DNA of 64,000 bases from Tropicimonas sediminicola. Lineage in GTDB: Bacteria > Pseudomonadota > Alphaproteobacteria > Rhodobacterales > Rhodobacteraceae. The stretch covers positions 62,001 through 126,000 of the forward strand of contig NZ_FZOY01000005.1 of the NCBI RefSeq assembly GCF_900188335.1. Reading direction: 5' to 3'. The stretch's first letter is position 1. The number at the start of each line of letters is the position of its first letter. This document shows positions 36,637 through 49,739 of the stretch, in pieces. The position numbers and the translations under genes were made by a program. The notes under the pieces are model-generated. The model was not told the DNA's origin. It made no database searches and was given only the letters and a program-made list of their open reading frames with translations.

Positions 36637-37506
36637 ATGGCTGGCGCATATGACGATCGAGATGGGTTCATCTGGATGGACGGGCAGCTCGTGCCCTGGC
36701 GCGAGGCCAATGTGCACGTACTGTCCCACGCGCTGCATTACGCCTCTTCGGTCTTCGAGGGCGAGCGTTGCTACAACGGCAAGATCTTCAAGGGCGTCGA
36801 GCATTCCGAGCGCCTGCTGCGCTCCGGCAAGCTGCTGGACATGGATATCCCCTACACGGTCGAGCAGATCGAGACGGCCAAGTACGACATGCTCAAGGCG
36901 AACGGCTGGACCGACGCCTACGTGCGCGTCGTCGCCTTCCGTGGCGCCGGTGAGGACATGGGCGTCAGTTCCGCCCGTAACCCGGTCCGCATGGCGGTGG
37001 CCGGCTGGGAATGGGGCGCCTATTACGGCGACGCCAAGATGAAGGGCGCCAAGCTCGATATCGCCAAGTGGAAGCGCCCGAGCCCCGAGACCATCCCGAC
37101 CGCCGCCAAGGCCGCCGGGCTCTACATGATCTGCACCATGTCCAAGCACACCGCCGAGGCCAAGGGCTGCTCCGACGCGCTGTTCTTCGATTTCCGTGGC
37201 TACGTGGCCGAGGCCACCGGCGCCAACGTGTTCTTCGTCAAGGACGGCGAGGTGCATACGCCCGATCCGGACTGCATTCTCAACGGCATCACCCGCCAGA
37301 CGGTGATCGGCATGCTGCGCGACAAGGGCATCAAGGTGCATGAGCGCTACATCATGCCCGAAGAGCTCGAAGGCTTCGAACAGTGCTGGCTGACCGGCAC
37401 CGCGGCGGAAGTGACCCCGGTGGGCCAGATCGGCGACTACACCTTCGAGGTGGGCGCGCTGACCCGCGATATCGCCGAAAGCTACGAGAAGCTGGTCCGC
37501 GCCTGA
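36637..37506 (+). CDS. ilvE: Branched-chain amino acid aminotransferase
   Basis: A 289-residue class IV PLP aminotransferase that catalyses the last step of valine, leucine and isoleucine synthesis and the first step of their breakdown. The Schiff-base lysine is probably in MKGAKLDIAKWKRPS, and GYVAEATGANVFFV and TPDPDCILNGITRQTVIGML are the PLP-phosphate segments of IlvE. AAGGAGAGAGACG precedes the ATG at 36637; the upstream in-frame start is not credible. It stands alone, preceded by a dyad-rich promoter region and followed by a hairpin. Confidence 0.93.
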   Translation: MAGAYDDRDGFIWMDGQLVPWREANVHVLSHALHYASSVFEGERCYNGKIFKGVEHSERLLRSGKLLDMDIPYTVEQIETAKYDMLKANGWTDAYVRVVAFRGAGEDMGVSSARNPVRMAVAGWEWGAYYGDAKMKGAKLDIAKWKRPSPETIPTAAKAAGLYMICTMSKHTAEAKGCSDALFFDFRGYVAEATGANVFFVKDGEVHTPDPDCILNGITRQTVIGMLRDKGIKVHERYIMPEELEGFEQCWLTGTAAEVTPVGQIGDYTFEVGALTRDIAESYEKLVRA

Positions 37507-37519
37507 CGGCCGCGAATTC

Positions 37520-37556
37520 GGCCCGGCCTTAACCTCTCCTTGAGGCGGGCCGGGCC
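37520..37556 (+). terminator. Hairpin after ilvE
   Basis: GGCCCGGCC (37520-37528) pairs with GGCCGGGCC (37548-37556); the 19-base loop contains a smaller CCTC/GAGG stem. It ends 11 bases before the next start codon. No U-tract. Confidence 0.5.
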
Positions 37557-37567
37557 ATCCTGCGGCC

Positions 37568-38041
37568 ATGGACAAGACAGCCCGTGCGCCGCGCCCCCAG
37601 CGGCAGATCTCCGTTCTGGTCGCGCTTGTCGTGGCGATCGCCACCCCGGCGACCACGGCGCTCAGCTATTACAAGCTGACCGGCGACCCGACGTTCCGGC
37701 CGCTCGCCCTGACGGTCGAACGGCTGATCGCCGGCGGCGTGGATGTGGATTACGAACATGTCCGGGCGGTGGTCCATGCAGGCGACACCGCCGAGGATCG
37801 CGCCCGCGCCCAGCGTCTGGGGGAGGGGGTGCAGGTGGCCTTCTACGGCAAGGGGATCGACGCCCTGGTGCAGTACGAGATCGTCGCCGGCCAAGCGCCC
37901 CCCACCGTCACCTATCACGTCGCGAGGCGCAGCTTCGGTCCCTACACCGGGGCTGCGGCGGCGCAGGGCGTCCGCGCCGCCTTCGAAGCTCTTCGATTGA
38001 ACAAGGCCGCGGCACAGGCGGGCAGGGAGCACAGCTGGTAG
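37568..38041 (+). CDS. Hypothetical membrane-anchored protein
   Basis: A 157-residue protein I do not recognise. Residues 13-32 (ISVLVALVVAIATPATTALS) form one N-terminal membrane helix after a positively charged tail, so the remaining ~120 residues are probably periplasmic. That part contains VQVAFYGKGIDALVQYEIV and RRSFGPYTGAAAAQGVRAAF. Codon use matches the neighbours. It may share the ilvE transcript beyond the hairpin. Confidence 0.55.
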   Translation: MDKTARAPRPQRQISVLVALVVAIATPATTALSYYKLTGDPTFRPLALTVERLIAGGVDVDYEHVRAVVHAGDTAEDRARAQRLGEGVQVAFYGKGIDALVQYEIVAGQAPPTVTYHVARRSFGPYTGAAAAQGVRAAFEALRLNKAAAQAGREHSW

Positions 38042-38073
38042 GCCTCGCCCCACCGAACGCCGATGCCTTGGGT

Positions 38074-38271
38074 TCAGGCGCTGTAGCCGCGGTCGATCTT
38101 CAGAAAGGCGCGATAACGGATGGCCGGGTTGTGCGGGCCCTTCGCGCGCCGGGCAAGCGCGACGGCTGCCGGGTGCGACCCTTCCGGGGCCAGGCGGCGG
38201 CGCACGGCGGTAAAGGGCGCGAAACGGCCCGTATCGCGGTCGCGGTTACGGTCGAGAACATGTTTGGACAT
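38074..38271 (-). CDS. Small basic hypothetical protein (65 aa)
   Basis: A 65-residue, highly basic protein opening MSKHVLDRNRDRDTGRFAPF, with no membrane segment and no recognised domain. A near-consensus GGAGGAAATC ribosome site immediately precedes the ATG at 38271, the main reason to call it real. Overlapping frames on the other strand lack this. The arginine/lysine content would suit nucleic-acid binding, but nothing specific can be claimed. Confidence 0.55.
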   Translation of the reverse strand: MSKHVLDRNRDRDTGRFAPFTAVRRRLAPEGSHPAAVALARRAKGPHNPAIRYRAFLKIDRGYSA

Positions 38272-38373
38272 GATTTCCTCCGGGGTTGACTCGCTCTGTC
38301 CTCATCTATGTGCCGAACCTTAGCAGAGGAACCCCTGCCGCCCAAATGACCTGTGACAAGCTCCGGCCCGGGA

Positions 38374-39405
38374 TCAGCCGGCGAGGCGCGCCAAAGCCCA
38401 CCCTGCGGCATCGGCGACGGCCGGATCCGGGTCCGAGACCAGCCCCGCGGCCACCGGCGCCAGCCGCCGCTCGCCGGAATTGCCGATCGCATAGAGTACG
38501 TTGCGCACGAACCGGTCGCGTCCGATCCGCTTGATCGGCGAGCCGGAGAACCGCGCGCGGAACCCGGCATCGTCGAGCCGGGCCAGCTCCTCGAGCGGCG
38601 GCGCCTCGAGGTCGGGCCGCGCGGCATAGCGCAGCTCCCGCGCCGCGACCGCGAACTTGTTCCAGGGGCAGGCAGCCAGGCAATCGTCGCAACCGTAGAT
38701 CCGGTTGCCCATCCGCGCCCGCAGATCCTCCGCCACCGGTCCGCGATGCTCGATGGTCAGGTAGGAGATGCAGCGCCGCGCATCCATCCGGTAGGGCGCC
38801 ACGAAGGCCTCGGTCGGGCAGGCGTCGAGACAGGCCCGGCAGGAGCCGCAATGGTCCACCTCCGCCGTATCCGCCGGCAGCTCGAGCGTGGTGAAGATCG
38901 ACCCGAGGAAGATCCAGTTGCCGAGCCCCCGGCTCACCAGGTTGGTGTGCTTGCCCTGCCAGCCCAGCCCCGCGGCCTGCGCCAGCGGCTTCTCGGCGAC
39001 GGGCGCGGTGTCGACGAATACCTTCACCTCGCCACCGGCCTCCGCGATCAGCCATCGCGCCAGCCGCTTCAGGCGTTTCTTGACCAGGTCGTGGTAGTCC
39101 CTGCCCCGTGCATAGACCGAGACGTTCCCGATCTCGGGCCGGCCAAGGTCTTCCCGCGGATCATGCTCGGGCGTGTAGCTTTCGGCCAGCATCACCACGG
39201 AGCGCGCCTCGGGCCAGAGCGCCGACGGATCGCCACGCCAGCCCATCCGCTCCGCCATCCAGGACATCTGCCCGTGAAACCCCTGCGCCACGAAGGCGCC
39301 GAGCGCCTCCGGCACATGCCCGATGGCATCCGGCCGGCAGATTCCCGTGGCCACGAAGCCCTCGGCCAGCGCCTGCGCTTCCAGCCGCTCCTTCAGCCCC
39401 TCCAC
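38374..39405 (-). CDS. queG: Epoxyqueuosine reductase QueG
   Basis: A 343-residue cobalamin- and iron-sulfur-dependent enzyme that reduces epoxyqueuosine in tRNA to queuosine. Two ferredoxin-type clusters are visible: [12 protein letters not shown] and [14 protein letters not shown]. The N-terminal B12-binding region includes [11 protein letters not shown] and [15 protein letters not shown] with the KTSx-like [12 protein letters not shown] segment, and [11 protein letters not shown] is family-specific. HEAT-like helices at the C-terminus end the protein. It follows fzlA (same strand, 96 bases) across an intergenic hairpin element. Confidence 0.93.
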   Translation of the reverse strand: MEGLKERLEAQALAEGFVATGICRPDAIGHVPEALGAFVAQGFHGQMSWMAERMGWRGDPSALWPEARSVVMLAESYTPEHDPREDLGRPEIGNVSVYARGRDYHDLVKKRLKRLARWLIAEAGGEVKVFVDTAPVAEKPLAQAAGLGWQGKHTNLVSRGLGNWIFLGSIFTTLELPADTAEVDHCGSCRACLDACPTEAFVAPYRMDARRCISYLTIEHRGPVAEDLRARMGNRIYGCDDCLAACPWNKFAVAARELRYAARPDLEAPPLEELARLDDAGFRARFSGSPIKRIGRDRFVRNVLYAIGNSGERRLAPVAAGLVSDPDPAVADAAGWALARLAG

Positions 39406-39501
39406 GGCGCTGCGCGATCTTCTTGGTGAAAATACCCTCGGGGGGAGGCCGGGGCCCTGCCCCGGACGGGGGGCAGACAGCCCCCCTCGCCGCCAGCCGT
39501 C
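39406..39501. repeat. Hairpin intergenic element between fzlA and queG
   Basis: The gap holds a perfect 7-base-pair stem CCGGGGC/GCCCCGG (39449-39455 with 39459-39465) flanked by G- and C-runs. On the minus strand it leads into GAGGGTATTTTCACCAAGAA. I recall similar GC-hairpin plus TATTTT...AAGA blocks as frequent intergenic elements in Rhodobacteraceae; that is family knowledge, not something shown by this window alone. It probably terminates the fzlA transcript. Confidence 0.5.
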
Positions 39502-40167
39502 TCAGAAATCCAGGTCGGCATATTGCACGGACGGCGGGAAGCCCGGGACCTGGTCGGCCAGCAGCCCCCGGAAGGCCGGGCGCGACTTGATCTTGGCATA
39601 CCAATCCTTGACGTTGGCGCTGCGGTTCCAGTCGACGTCGGAGATGTAGTCCAGCGCCGAGATATGCGCCGCCGCCGCGAAATCGGCCAGCGACATCGCG
39701 TCGCCGGCGAGCCAGCGCCGCTGGTCGAGCAGCCAGTGCATGTAGTCGAGGTGATACTTGATCGCCTTGGCTCCGGCCTTCACGTTGCGGCTCTCGGGAT
39801 AGCCCATCTTGGTGATCTTCTTGTTCACCCGCTCGTAGAGCAGGTTGGCGGTCACCTCGTGGTGGAACTTGTCGTCGAACCAGGCGCAGAGCCGGCGGAC
39901 CTCGTAACGGTCCTCGGGCTTGCGGGGCAGCAGTTGCGGGTCCGGCACGATCTCGTCGAGATATTCGCAGATCGCCTGGCTCTCGGCCATGACCCGCCCG
40001 TCCATCCGCAGCACCGGGACCTTGCCCGCCGGGTTGCGGCGCAGGAAATCGGCGTCCTGCTCCCAGTAGCGTTCCTCCACCAGCTCCACCTCGATCCGCT
40101 TCTCGGCCAGCACGAGGCGGACCTTCCGGCAGAAGGGCGAGAGGGGGACGTGGTAAAGACGGTTCAT
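39502..40167 (-). CDS. fzlA: Glutathione S-transferase-fold protein, FzlA-like (FtsZ-localised)
   Basis: A 221-residue protein with an N-terminal thioredoxin-like GST domain (PLSPFCRKVRLVLAEKRIEV, NPAGKVPVL, AESQAICEYLDE) and a helical C-terminal domain. The tail KDWYAKIKSRPAFRGLLADQ followed by VPGFPPSVQYADLDF closely matches what I know of FzlA, the alphaproteobacterial FtsZ-binding protein needed for constriction; ordinary GSTs lack this ending. The start at 40167 reads MNRLYHVPLSPFCRK. The neighbouring peptidoglycan glycosyltransferase gene is consistent with an envelope and division role. Confidence 0.78.
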   Translation of the reverse strand: MNRLYHVPLSPFCRKVRLVLAEKRIEVELVEERYWEQDADFLRRNPAGKVPVLRMDGRVMAESQAICEYLDEIVPDPQLLPRKPEDRYEVRRLCAWFDDKFHHEVTANLLYERVNKKITKMGYPESRNVKAGAKAIKYHLDYMHWLLDQRRWLAGDAMSLADFAAAAHISALDYISDVDWNRSANVKDWYAKIKSRPAFRGLLADQVPGFPPSVQYADLDF

Positions 40168-40225
40168 TTTGACTGGCTGCTCGATCGGAAGAATTTCCTT
40201 TTCTTGCCGTGCCGCGCCGATGTTT

Positions 40226-40981
40226 TCAATCCTCGAAACAATCCGCCCGGCCATCGACGGCGATCGTCGCGGCGCCATCGGCGATGGAGGCGGCCCGGCT
40301 GCGCAGCCAGGGTGTGGGATTGGCGGCATCCCGCCGCTTCGGGTCGGGCAGGACGGCGGCGATCCGCGCCGCCTGGGTCGCGGTCAGGTCGCGCGGGTTG
40401 GTGTTGAAGTAGCGATGCGCGGCGGCCTCGATGCCGAAGACGCCCTCGTCCATCTCAGCCACGTTCAGGTAGACCTCGAGGATCCGCTTCTTGGGCCAGA
40501 CGATCTCGACCACCGGCGTGATCGCGCCCTCCAGCGCCTTGCGCAGCCAGCTCCGCCCCTGCCAGAGGAACACGTTCTTGACCGTCTGCTGGCTGATCGT
40601 CGAGGCGCCACGCTGCGCCCCGTCGTCCAGCGCGTCGCGGATTGCGGCCATGTCGAAGCCCCAGTGGAGGCAGTAGTTCGCATCCTCGGCGGCGACGATG
40701 GAACGGGGGACGTGGACCGACATGTTCTCGATCGCCACCCATTGCCGGTCGACCGTGCCGAGCCGCTGCTTCTCGGACCAGATGGTATGCGTGGTCGGCG
40801 GGTTCACGAAGCGGAACAGGATGATCAGCGCCAGCAGCAGCAGGGGGGGTACCAGCATCAGCCGCAGGAACCAGCGCCAGCTCGACACGACGATACGCAC
40901 CGGCAGGGCCTGGCGCCGCGCCTGTGTCTTCTTCGCCTTGCCCTTGGCCGGCGCCTTCTTCTTGCTGCTCGTCCTGGCCAC
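40226..40981 (-). CDS. mtgA: Monofunctional biosynthetic peptidoglycan transglycosylase
   Basis: A 251-residue GT51 glycosyltransferase that polymerises lipid II. A basic cytoplasmic tail is followed by one membrane helix (FLRLMLVPPLLLLALIILFRF). Catalytic motifs are IVAAEDANYCLHWGFD (catalytic glutamate), GASTISQQTVKNVFLWQGRS, KKRILEVYLNVAEMDEGVFG and AARIAAVLPDP. There is no ATG near the tail; I use the GTG at 40981 (VARTSSKKK), though its ribosome site is weak. A start at an internal ATG would delete the membrane anchor. Confidence 0.9.
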   Translation of the reverse strand: MARTSSKKKAPAKGKAKKTQARRQALPVRIVVSSWRWFLRLMLVPPLLLLALIILFRFVNPPTTHTIWSEKQRLGTVDRQWVAIENMSVHVPRSIVAAEDANYCLHWGFDMAAIRDALDDGAQRGASTISQQTVKNVFLWQGRSWLRKALEGAITPVVEIVWPKKRILEVYLNVAEMDEGVFGIEAAAHRYFNTNPRDLTATQAARIAAVLPDPKRRDAANPTPWLRSRAASIADGAATIAVDGRADCFED

Positions 40982-41149
40982 GGCTTCGTCATGCCGCCCG
41001 GCAGGGGGACCGTCAAGCACAGAGCGGCACAGGGGGCCGCTGGCCTCGTCGCGGGGCGCGGTCAGTGCGGATCGGGCAACAGGCTGTTGACCGAGGTCAT
41101 GGCAAGCGAGGCGCGACAGGCCGAGGATGGGCGGCGGGAGGATACGACG

Positions 41150-41656
41150 ATGAAGACGAACGCACTTCCTCACTACGACGACCGTATCAACACCACCGGA
41201 TGCTGCCCCCGGTTCAATCCCGAGGGCTGGGACGGGGTGGCCCTGCATTTCGAGGACAAGCCCTTCCTGCGGGCCGAGACCCGCAGCGCCATGCACGTTC
41301 CGATCAACATGGGCAGCACGTTCGAGCGGGTCGGCACGCGGATGGAGGCGGCGGGCGCGCTCGACACCGACAACATGATCGTCCTAAGCCGGGACCTGTC
41401 GCCGTGGAAGGCGGAGCACCTTTTCGCGACGGACAGGCCGGTGGAGGGGGAGGAGATGACGACGCTGTCGGGCGATTTCGTCACCAAGGTCTTCGAGGGT
41501 CCCTATCGCGAGGCACGGGCCTGGTACGGGGAGATGGAGCAACTGGTGCGGGATCGCGGCGCTGAGCCGTCGGACATCTACTTCTTCTACACCACCTGCC
41601 CGAAATGCGCCCGCGCCTACGGCGAGAACTACGTGGTGGGTGTCGCGCGGATCTGA
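41150..41656 (+). CDS. Hypothetical cysteine-containing protein
   Basis: A 168-residue protein I cannot assign. Two cysteine pairs stand out: TTGCCPRFNPEGWDG near the N-terminus and FFYTTCPKCARAYGEN near the C-terminus. The second is a CxxC that could bind zinc or iron or act in redox. Between them lie a hydrophilic region and FEGPYREARAWYGEMEQLV. No signal peptide or membrane helix. GGGAGGATACGACG gives a strong ribosome site for the ATG at 41150. It converges with gltB across a shared terminator. Confidence 0.65.
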   Translation: MKTNALPHYDDRINTTGCCPRFNPEGWDGVALHFEDKPFLRAETRSAMHVPINMGSTFERVGTRMEAAGALDTDNMIVLSRDLSPWKAEHLFATDRPVEGEEMTTLSGDFVTKVFEGPYREARAWYGEMEQLVRDRGAEPSDIYFFYTTCPKCARAYGENYVVGVARI

Positions 41657-41688
41657 GGGCCGCACGGCTCCGCCTGGCGGAACGCAAA

Positions 41689-41713
41689 CGGGCCGCCCTG
41701 ATCGGGCGGCCCG
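41689..41713. terminator. Bidirectional terminator, gltB and convergent gene
   Basis: A 10-base-pair stem CGGGCCGCCC/GGGCGGCCCG with a 5-base TGATC loop lies between the two stop codons. On the gltB (minus) side it is followed by TTTGCGTT, a modest U-rich tail. Confidence 0.7.
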
Positions 41714-41738
41714 GTGGCGCTGTTGCTGGGGATCCGCC

Positions 41739-46285
<4,547 letters not shown>

Positions 46286-46289
<4 letters not shown>

Positions 46290-47131
46290 TCGCGTACCCT
46301 CTGCGGTTGGGACAGCTTGCGGCCCGGGGCCGGCAGAAGCGTGTCGGTCGAATTCTGAAGTGCGCCGGCGGTGCGCGGCGCGGCTGTCTGTGTGGATGCC
46401 CCCTCGGTCGGGGGGCGGAACAGGATTTCCTCGGTCGCTTCGCATTCGAAGCGGGGCATCATGTCCTCGAAGCCCGGTTCGCCGGGGCGGATGAACCGGA
46501 CGGGGCTGAAGTCGTTCTCCTGCTCTTCCATGCCCTGCACGAAGGTGTCGGGCCCGAGGAAGAACAGCCGCTCTTCCGGCAGGACGTACTGGTTGCCGAA
46601 GACCGCGTATTCCTCCTCGCCCGACAGGGCGTCGAGCGCGGTGGCGGTGAACTCGGTCTCGAGCAGCGTGACCCCGTCGATCACGACCTCGCGGCCGGTC
46701 AGGCTGTCCGTCCCCTGGTGGACAATGTCGCGAACGCCGTCGGGGCCGGTCTCGCGCATCACGAAGGCGTAGCTGTCCGTGCCTGTGTCCATCAGGTTGC
46801 TGAGCGAGGCGGGGTCGGGGCCGTCTTCCACCAGGAATTCGCGACGCCCGTCCTGGAAGTAGCGGCTGTCGAGCCACTGGAACTCCGGGCTGTAGACGGA
46901 GACCGAGAACAGCCCGTCGAAGGTGTAATGCGCCTCCCAGGTGTTCTGGTCCGGGTCGGCCTCGCAGCGCCAGTAGTGGGAGACGCCGCATCCCTTCATC
47001 TGGACGGTCAGGAACCCCTCGCAGCCCTCGGGAACCTGCACGCCCGACTGGGCATGCGCGGCGGGCGCCGCGGCGGCGAGCGCCACGGCAAGACCTGCAA
47101 TCCGATGAGCCTTCCAGAGTTTCATGTTCAT
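46286..47131 (-). CDS. Hypothetical secreted protein between gltD and gltB
   Basis: A 281-residue exported protein: the N-terminus (KLWKAHRIAGLAVALAAAAPAAHAQ) is a signal peptide cleaved near residue 28. The mature part has cysteines (EGCEGFLTVQMKGCGVSHYWRC) that may form disulfides, and a beta-rich, acidic body (SLTGREVVIDGVTLLETEF, YVLPEERLFFLGPDTF). I do not recognise the family. It lies between the two glutamate synthase genes, 71 bases after gltD, and its stop overlaps the gltB start, so it is co-expressed with a cytoplasmic enzyme although itself periplasmic. The start could be at 47131 or two codons later (47125). Confidence 0.78.
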
Positions 47132-47202
47132 TCCAGAGCTGTCAGATCGGGTGCCGGACCGTTGTACGATCCGGCCGTCACTCAACAGGGACGGCGCCGT
47201 GG

Positions 47203-48639
47203 TTACTCGGCGGCGACCCCGGTGCTGGTGGCGTCGAAGGCATCGAGCATCGCGTCGGCCGCCTCGCGCCCGTCGCGGATCGCCCAGACCACGAGGCTCG
47301 CCCCGCGCACGATGTCGCCGACGGCATAGACGCCGGGCATCGCCGTTTCGTGGGTGCGGAAGTTCGCCTTGACGGTGCCCCAGCGGGTCACCTCCAGCGC
47401 CTCCTCGCCCCAGAGCGCGGGCAGGTCCTCGGGCTCGAAGCCGAGCGCCTTGATCACGAGATCCGCCTCTTCGACATAATCGGCGCCCTCGATCACCTCG
47501 GGCGACTGGCGGCCGGAGGCGTCCGGGGCGCCAAGGCGCATACGCTGCACCATCACGCCGTTGACCGGATCGCCGGCGAAGCCCTGCGGCGCGGTCAGCC
47601 ATTCGAAGACGACGCCCTCTTCCTCGGCGTTCTGCACCTCGCGCTGCGAGCCGGGCATGTTGGCGCGGTCGCGGCGATAGAGACATTTGACGCTCGCCGC
47701 ACCCTGGCGGATCGCGGTGCGCACGCAGTCCATCGCGGTGTCGCCGCCGCCGATGACGACGACCTTGCGGCCCTCGGCATTCAGCTCGCCGCTGTCATAT
47801 TCCGGAACGGAATCGCCGAAATTCTGGCGGTTGGAAGCGGTGAGGTAGTCGATCGCCCGCACGATCCCCTTGGCGCCGGAGCCCGGCCCCTGCAGGTCGC
47901 GGCTCTTGTAGACGCCGGTGGCGATCAGCACCGCGTCGTGCTTCTCGCGGATCTCGGCAAAGGAGATGTCGTCGCCCACGTTGCAGTTGAGCACGAACTT
48001 CACGCCGCCGTCCTCGAGCTGCTTGTTGCGGCGCAGGACGACCTCCTTCTCCAGCTTGAAGCCGGGGATGCCATAGGTCAGCAGCCCGCCGGCGCGGTCG
48101 TAGCGGTCGTAGACGGTGACCTGGACCCCGGCACGGCGCAGACGGTCGGCGGCGGCAAGGCCACCGGGGCCGGCGCCGATGATGCCGACGCTCTTGGCGC
48201 GCTCGACGGCGGGACGGATCGGTTGCACCCAGCCCTCTTCCCAGGCGGTGTCGGTGATGTACTTCTCCACCGCGCCGATGGTGACGGTGCCGTGGCCGGA
48301 CTGCTCGATCACGCAATTGCCTTCGCAGAGCCGGTCCTGCGGACAGATCCGCCCGCAGATCTCGGGGAAGGTATTGGTGAGCTGGCTGAGCTCGTAGGCC
48401 TCCTGCAGGCGCCCCTCGGTGGTCAGGCGCAGCCAGTCGGGAATGTTGTTGTGCAACGGGCAATGCGACTGGCAATAGGGCACGCCGCACTGGCTGCACC
48501 GGCTCGCCTGCTCGGTTGCCTTGGCATCGGCGAACTCGCCGTAGATCTCCTTGAAATCATGCGCACGCGCATCCGCGGCCCGCTTTTCGGGCATCTGCTT
48601 TTCCACGGACACGAACTGGAGCATTCGCTGTTTTGCCAC
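47203..48639 (-). CDS. gltD: Glutamate synthase (NADPH) small subunit
   Basis: A 478-residue FAD/iron-sulfur subunit that passes electrons from NADPH to GltB. Cluster cysteines lie in RCSQCGVPYCQSHCPLHNN and CGRICPQDRLCEGNC. The FAD loop is GIIGAGPGGLAAADRLRRAG, the NADPH loop is VVVIGGGDTAMDCVRTA, and the C-terminal FAD motif is GVYAVGDIVRGASLVVWAI. The start is the GTG at 48639, set by GGAGG 7 bases upstream; no ATG fits as well. It heads the three-gene gltD-unknown-gltB operon. Confidence 0.95.
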   Translation of the reverse strand: MAKQRMLQFVSVEKQMPEKRAADARAHDFKEIYGEFADAKATEQASRCSQCGVPYCQSHCPLHNNIPDWLRLTTEGRLQEAYELSQLTNTFPEICGRICPQDRLCEGNCVIEQSGHGTVTIGAVEKYITDTAWEEGWVQPIRPAVERAKSVGIIGAGPGGLAAADRLRRAGVQVTVYDRYDRAGGLLTYGIPGFKLEKEVVLRRNKQLEDGGVKFVLNCNVGDDISFAEIREKHDAVLIATGVYKSRDLQGPGSGAKGIVRAIDYLTASNRQNFGDSVPEYDSGELNAEGRKVVVIGGGDTAMDCVRTAIRQGAASVKCLYRRDRANMPGSQREVQNAEEEGVVFEWLTAPQGFAGDPVNGVMVQRMRLGAPDASGRQSPEVIEGADYVEEADLVIKALGFEPEDLPALWGEEALEVTRWGTVKANFRTHETAMPGVYAVGDIVRGASLVVWAIRDGREAADAMLDAFDATSTGVAAE

Positions 48640-48857
48640 TGGCTTGCCTCCGTTTATCGGTTGGCGCTGATTACATCCACTGCGCAGAGAAATAAAGTCA
48701 TAAACGGTGACCTAAATGGAGGTATTTTTTCGTCCCGGGGGTCTCTCGGGGTGCAAAACAACGAAGTATAAGTCAGCATCGCTTACCAACTTTGTCGCTT
48801 TTCTTTAATAATCATCTGGTTAGGATGCGCCCAAACTTCCCCTGAGGCCTCGGGCAA
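48640..48857. promoter_or_regulatory. AT-rich divergent promoter region gltD/uppP
   Basis: The most AT-rich stretch nearby, with runs such as TATTTTTT (48723-48730) and CTTTTCTTTAATAATCATC (48798-48816). It separates gltD from uppP and must contain both promoters. I cannot assign the -10/-35 elements confidently. Confidence 0.4.
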
Positions 48858-49661
48858 ATGTCGCTCTTCCACATACTTCTTGTCGCGATAATCCAAGGAG
48901 TTACCGAGTTTCTGCCGGTCTCCTCCTCGGGGCACCTGATTCTCCTTCCGAATCTTACAGGGCTCGATGACCAGGGCCAGGCGATCGACGTCGCGGTGCA
49001 TGTCGGGACGTTGTTCGCCGTGATCCTCTACTTCTGGCGGGACGTCCGGGAGGCCGCGATCGGCCTGGGGCGGCTGGTGCAGGGACGTGTCGACACGCCC
49101 GGCGCCCGGCTGGCCTTTCAGCTGCTGATCGCGACGATCCCGGTTGTTCTCGTCGGCTTGGTGCTGAACATGACCGGGCTGGATCAGGCGATGCGGGGGA
49201 TCGCGGTGATCGGCTGGACGATGATCCTGTTCGGCATCCTGCTCTACTGGGCCGACCAGAACGGCGACGAGCGCTTCGACGCCAAGGACTGGAGCGTGAA
49301 ACACGCCTGGATCATGGGGCTCTGGCAGGCGGTGGCGCTGATTCCCGGCACCTCGCGTTCGGGCATCACCATCACCGGCGCTCGGATGCTCGGCTATGCC
49401 CGCCATGACGCGGCGCGGCTGTCGATGCTCATGTCGATCCCGACGATCATCGCTTCCGGCAGCCTGCTCGGCCTGGAAGTGGCGGCAAGCGGCGACCTGA
49501 ACCAGATGCGCGATGCCGCCATCGCCGCGGTCTTCGCCTTTGCTGCGGCGCTTCTGGCGCTGACCCTGATGATGCGCCTGCTGCGCAGTGTCAGCTTCAC
49601 GCCCTACGTGATCTATCGCCTGGTCCTGGGCACGATCCTGCTGGGCATTGCCTACGTCTGA
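48858..49661 (+). CDS. uppP: Undecaprenyl-diphosphatase
   Basis: A 267-residue polytopic inner-membrane phosphatase (UppP/BacA) that recycles the lipid carrier for peptidoglycan synthesis and gives bacitracin tolerance. The catalytic motifs are GVTEFLPVSSSGHLIL near the N-terminus, followed by HVGTLFAVILYFWRD, and ALIPGTSRSGITITGARMLG. It has about eight helices and standard length. The ribosome site before the ATG at 48858 is weak (GAGGCCTCGGGCAA). A hairpin terminator follows. Confidence 0.95.
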   Translation: MSLFHILLVAIIQGVTEFLPVSSSGHLILLPNLTGLDDQGQAIDVAVHVGTLFAVILYFWRDVREAAIGLGRLVQGRVDTPGARLAFQLLIATIPVVLVGLVLNMTGLDQAMRGIAVIGWTMILFGILLYWADQNGDERFDAKDWSVKHAWIMGLWQAVALIPGTSRSGITITGARMLGYARHDAARLSMLMSIPTIIASGSLLGLEVAASGDLNQMRDAAIAAVFAFAAALLALTLMMRLLRSVSFTPYVIYRLVLGTILLGIAYV

Positions 49662-49685
49662 AATCCCGGTCGCCAGAAAGACCAG

Positions 49686-49707
49686 CGGCCGCGCAATCGC
49701 GCGGCCG
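49686..49707. terminator. Hairpin between uppP and the NDUFA9-like gene
   Basis: A 9-base-pair stem CGGCCGCGC/GCGCGGCCG with an AATC loop lies between convergent genes, 24 bases past uppP and 32 bases past the other stop. No U-tract. Confidence 0.6.
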
Positions 49708-49739
49708 ATATCCTGTTGAGCTGAGGTGCCCGAGGCGGG

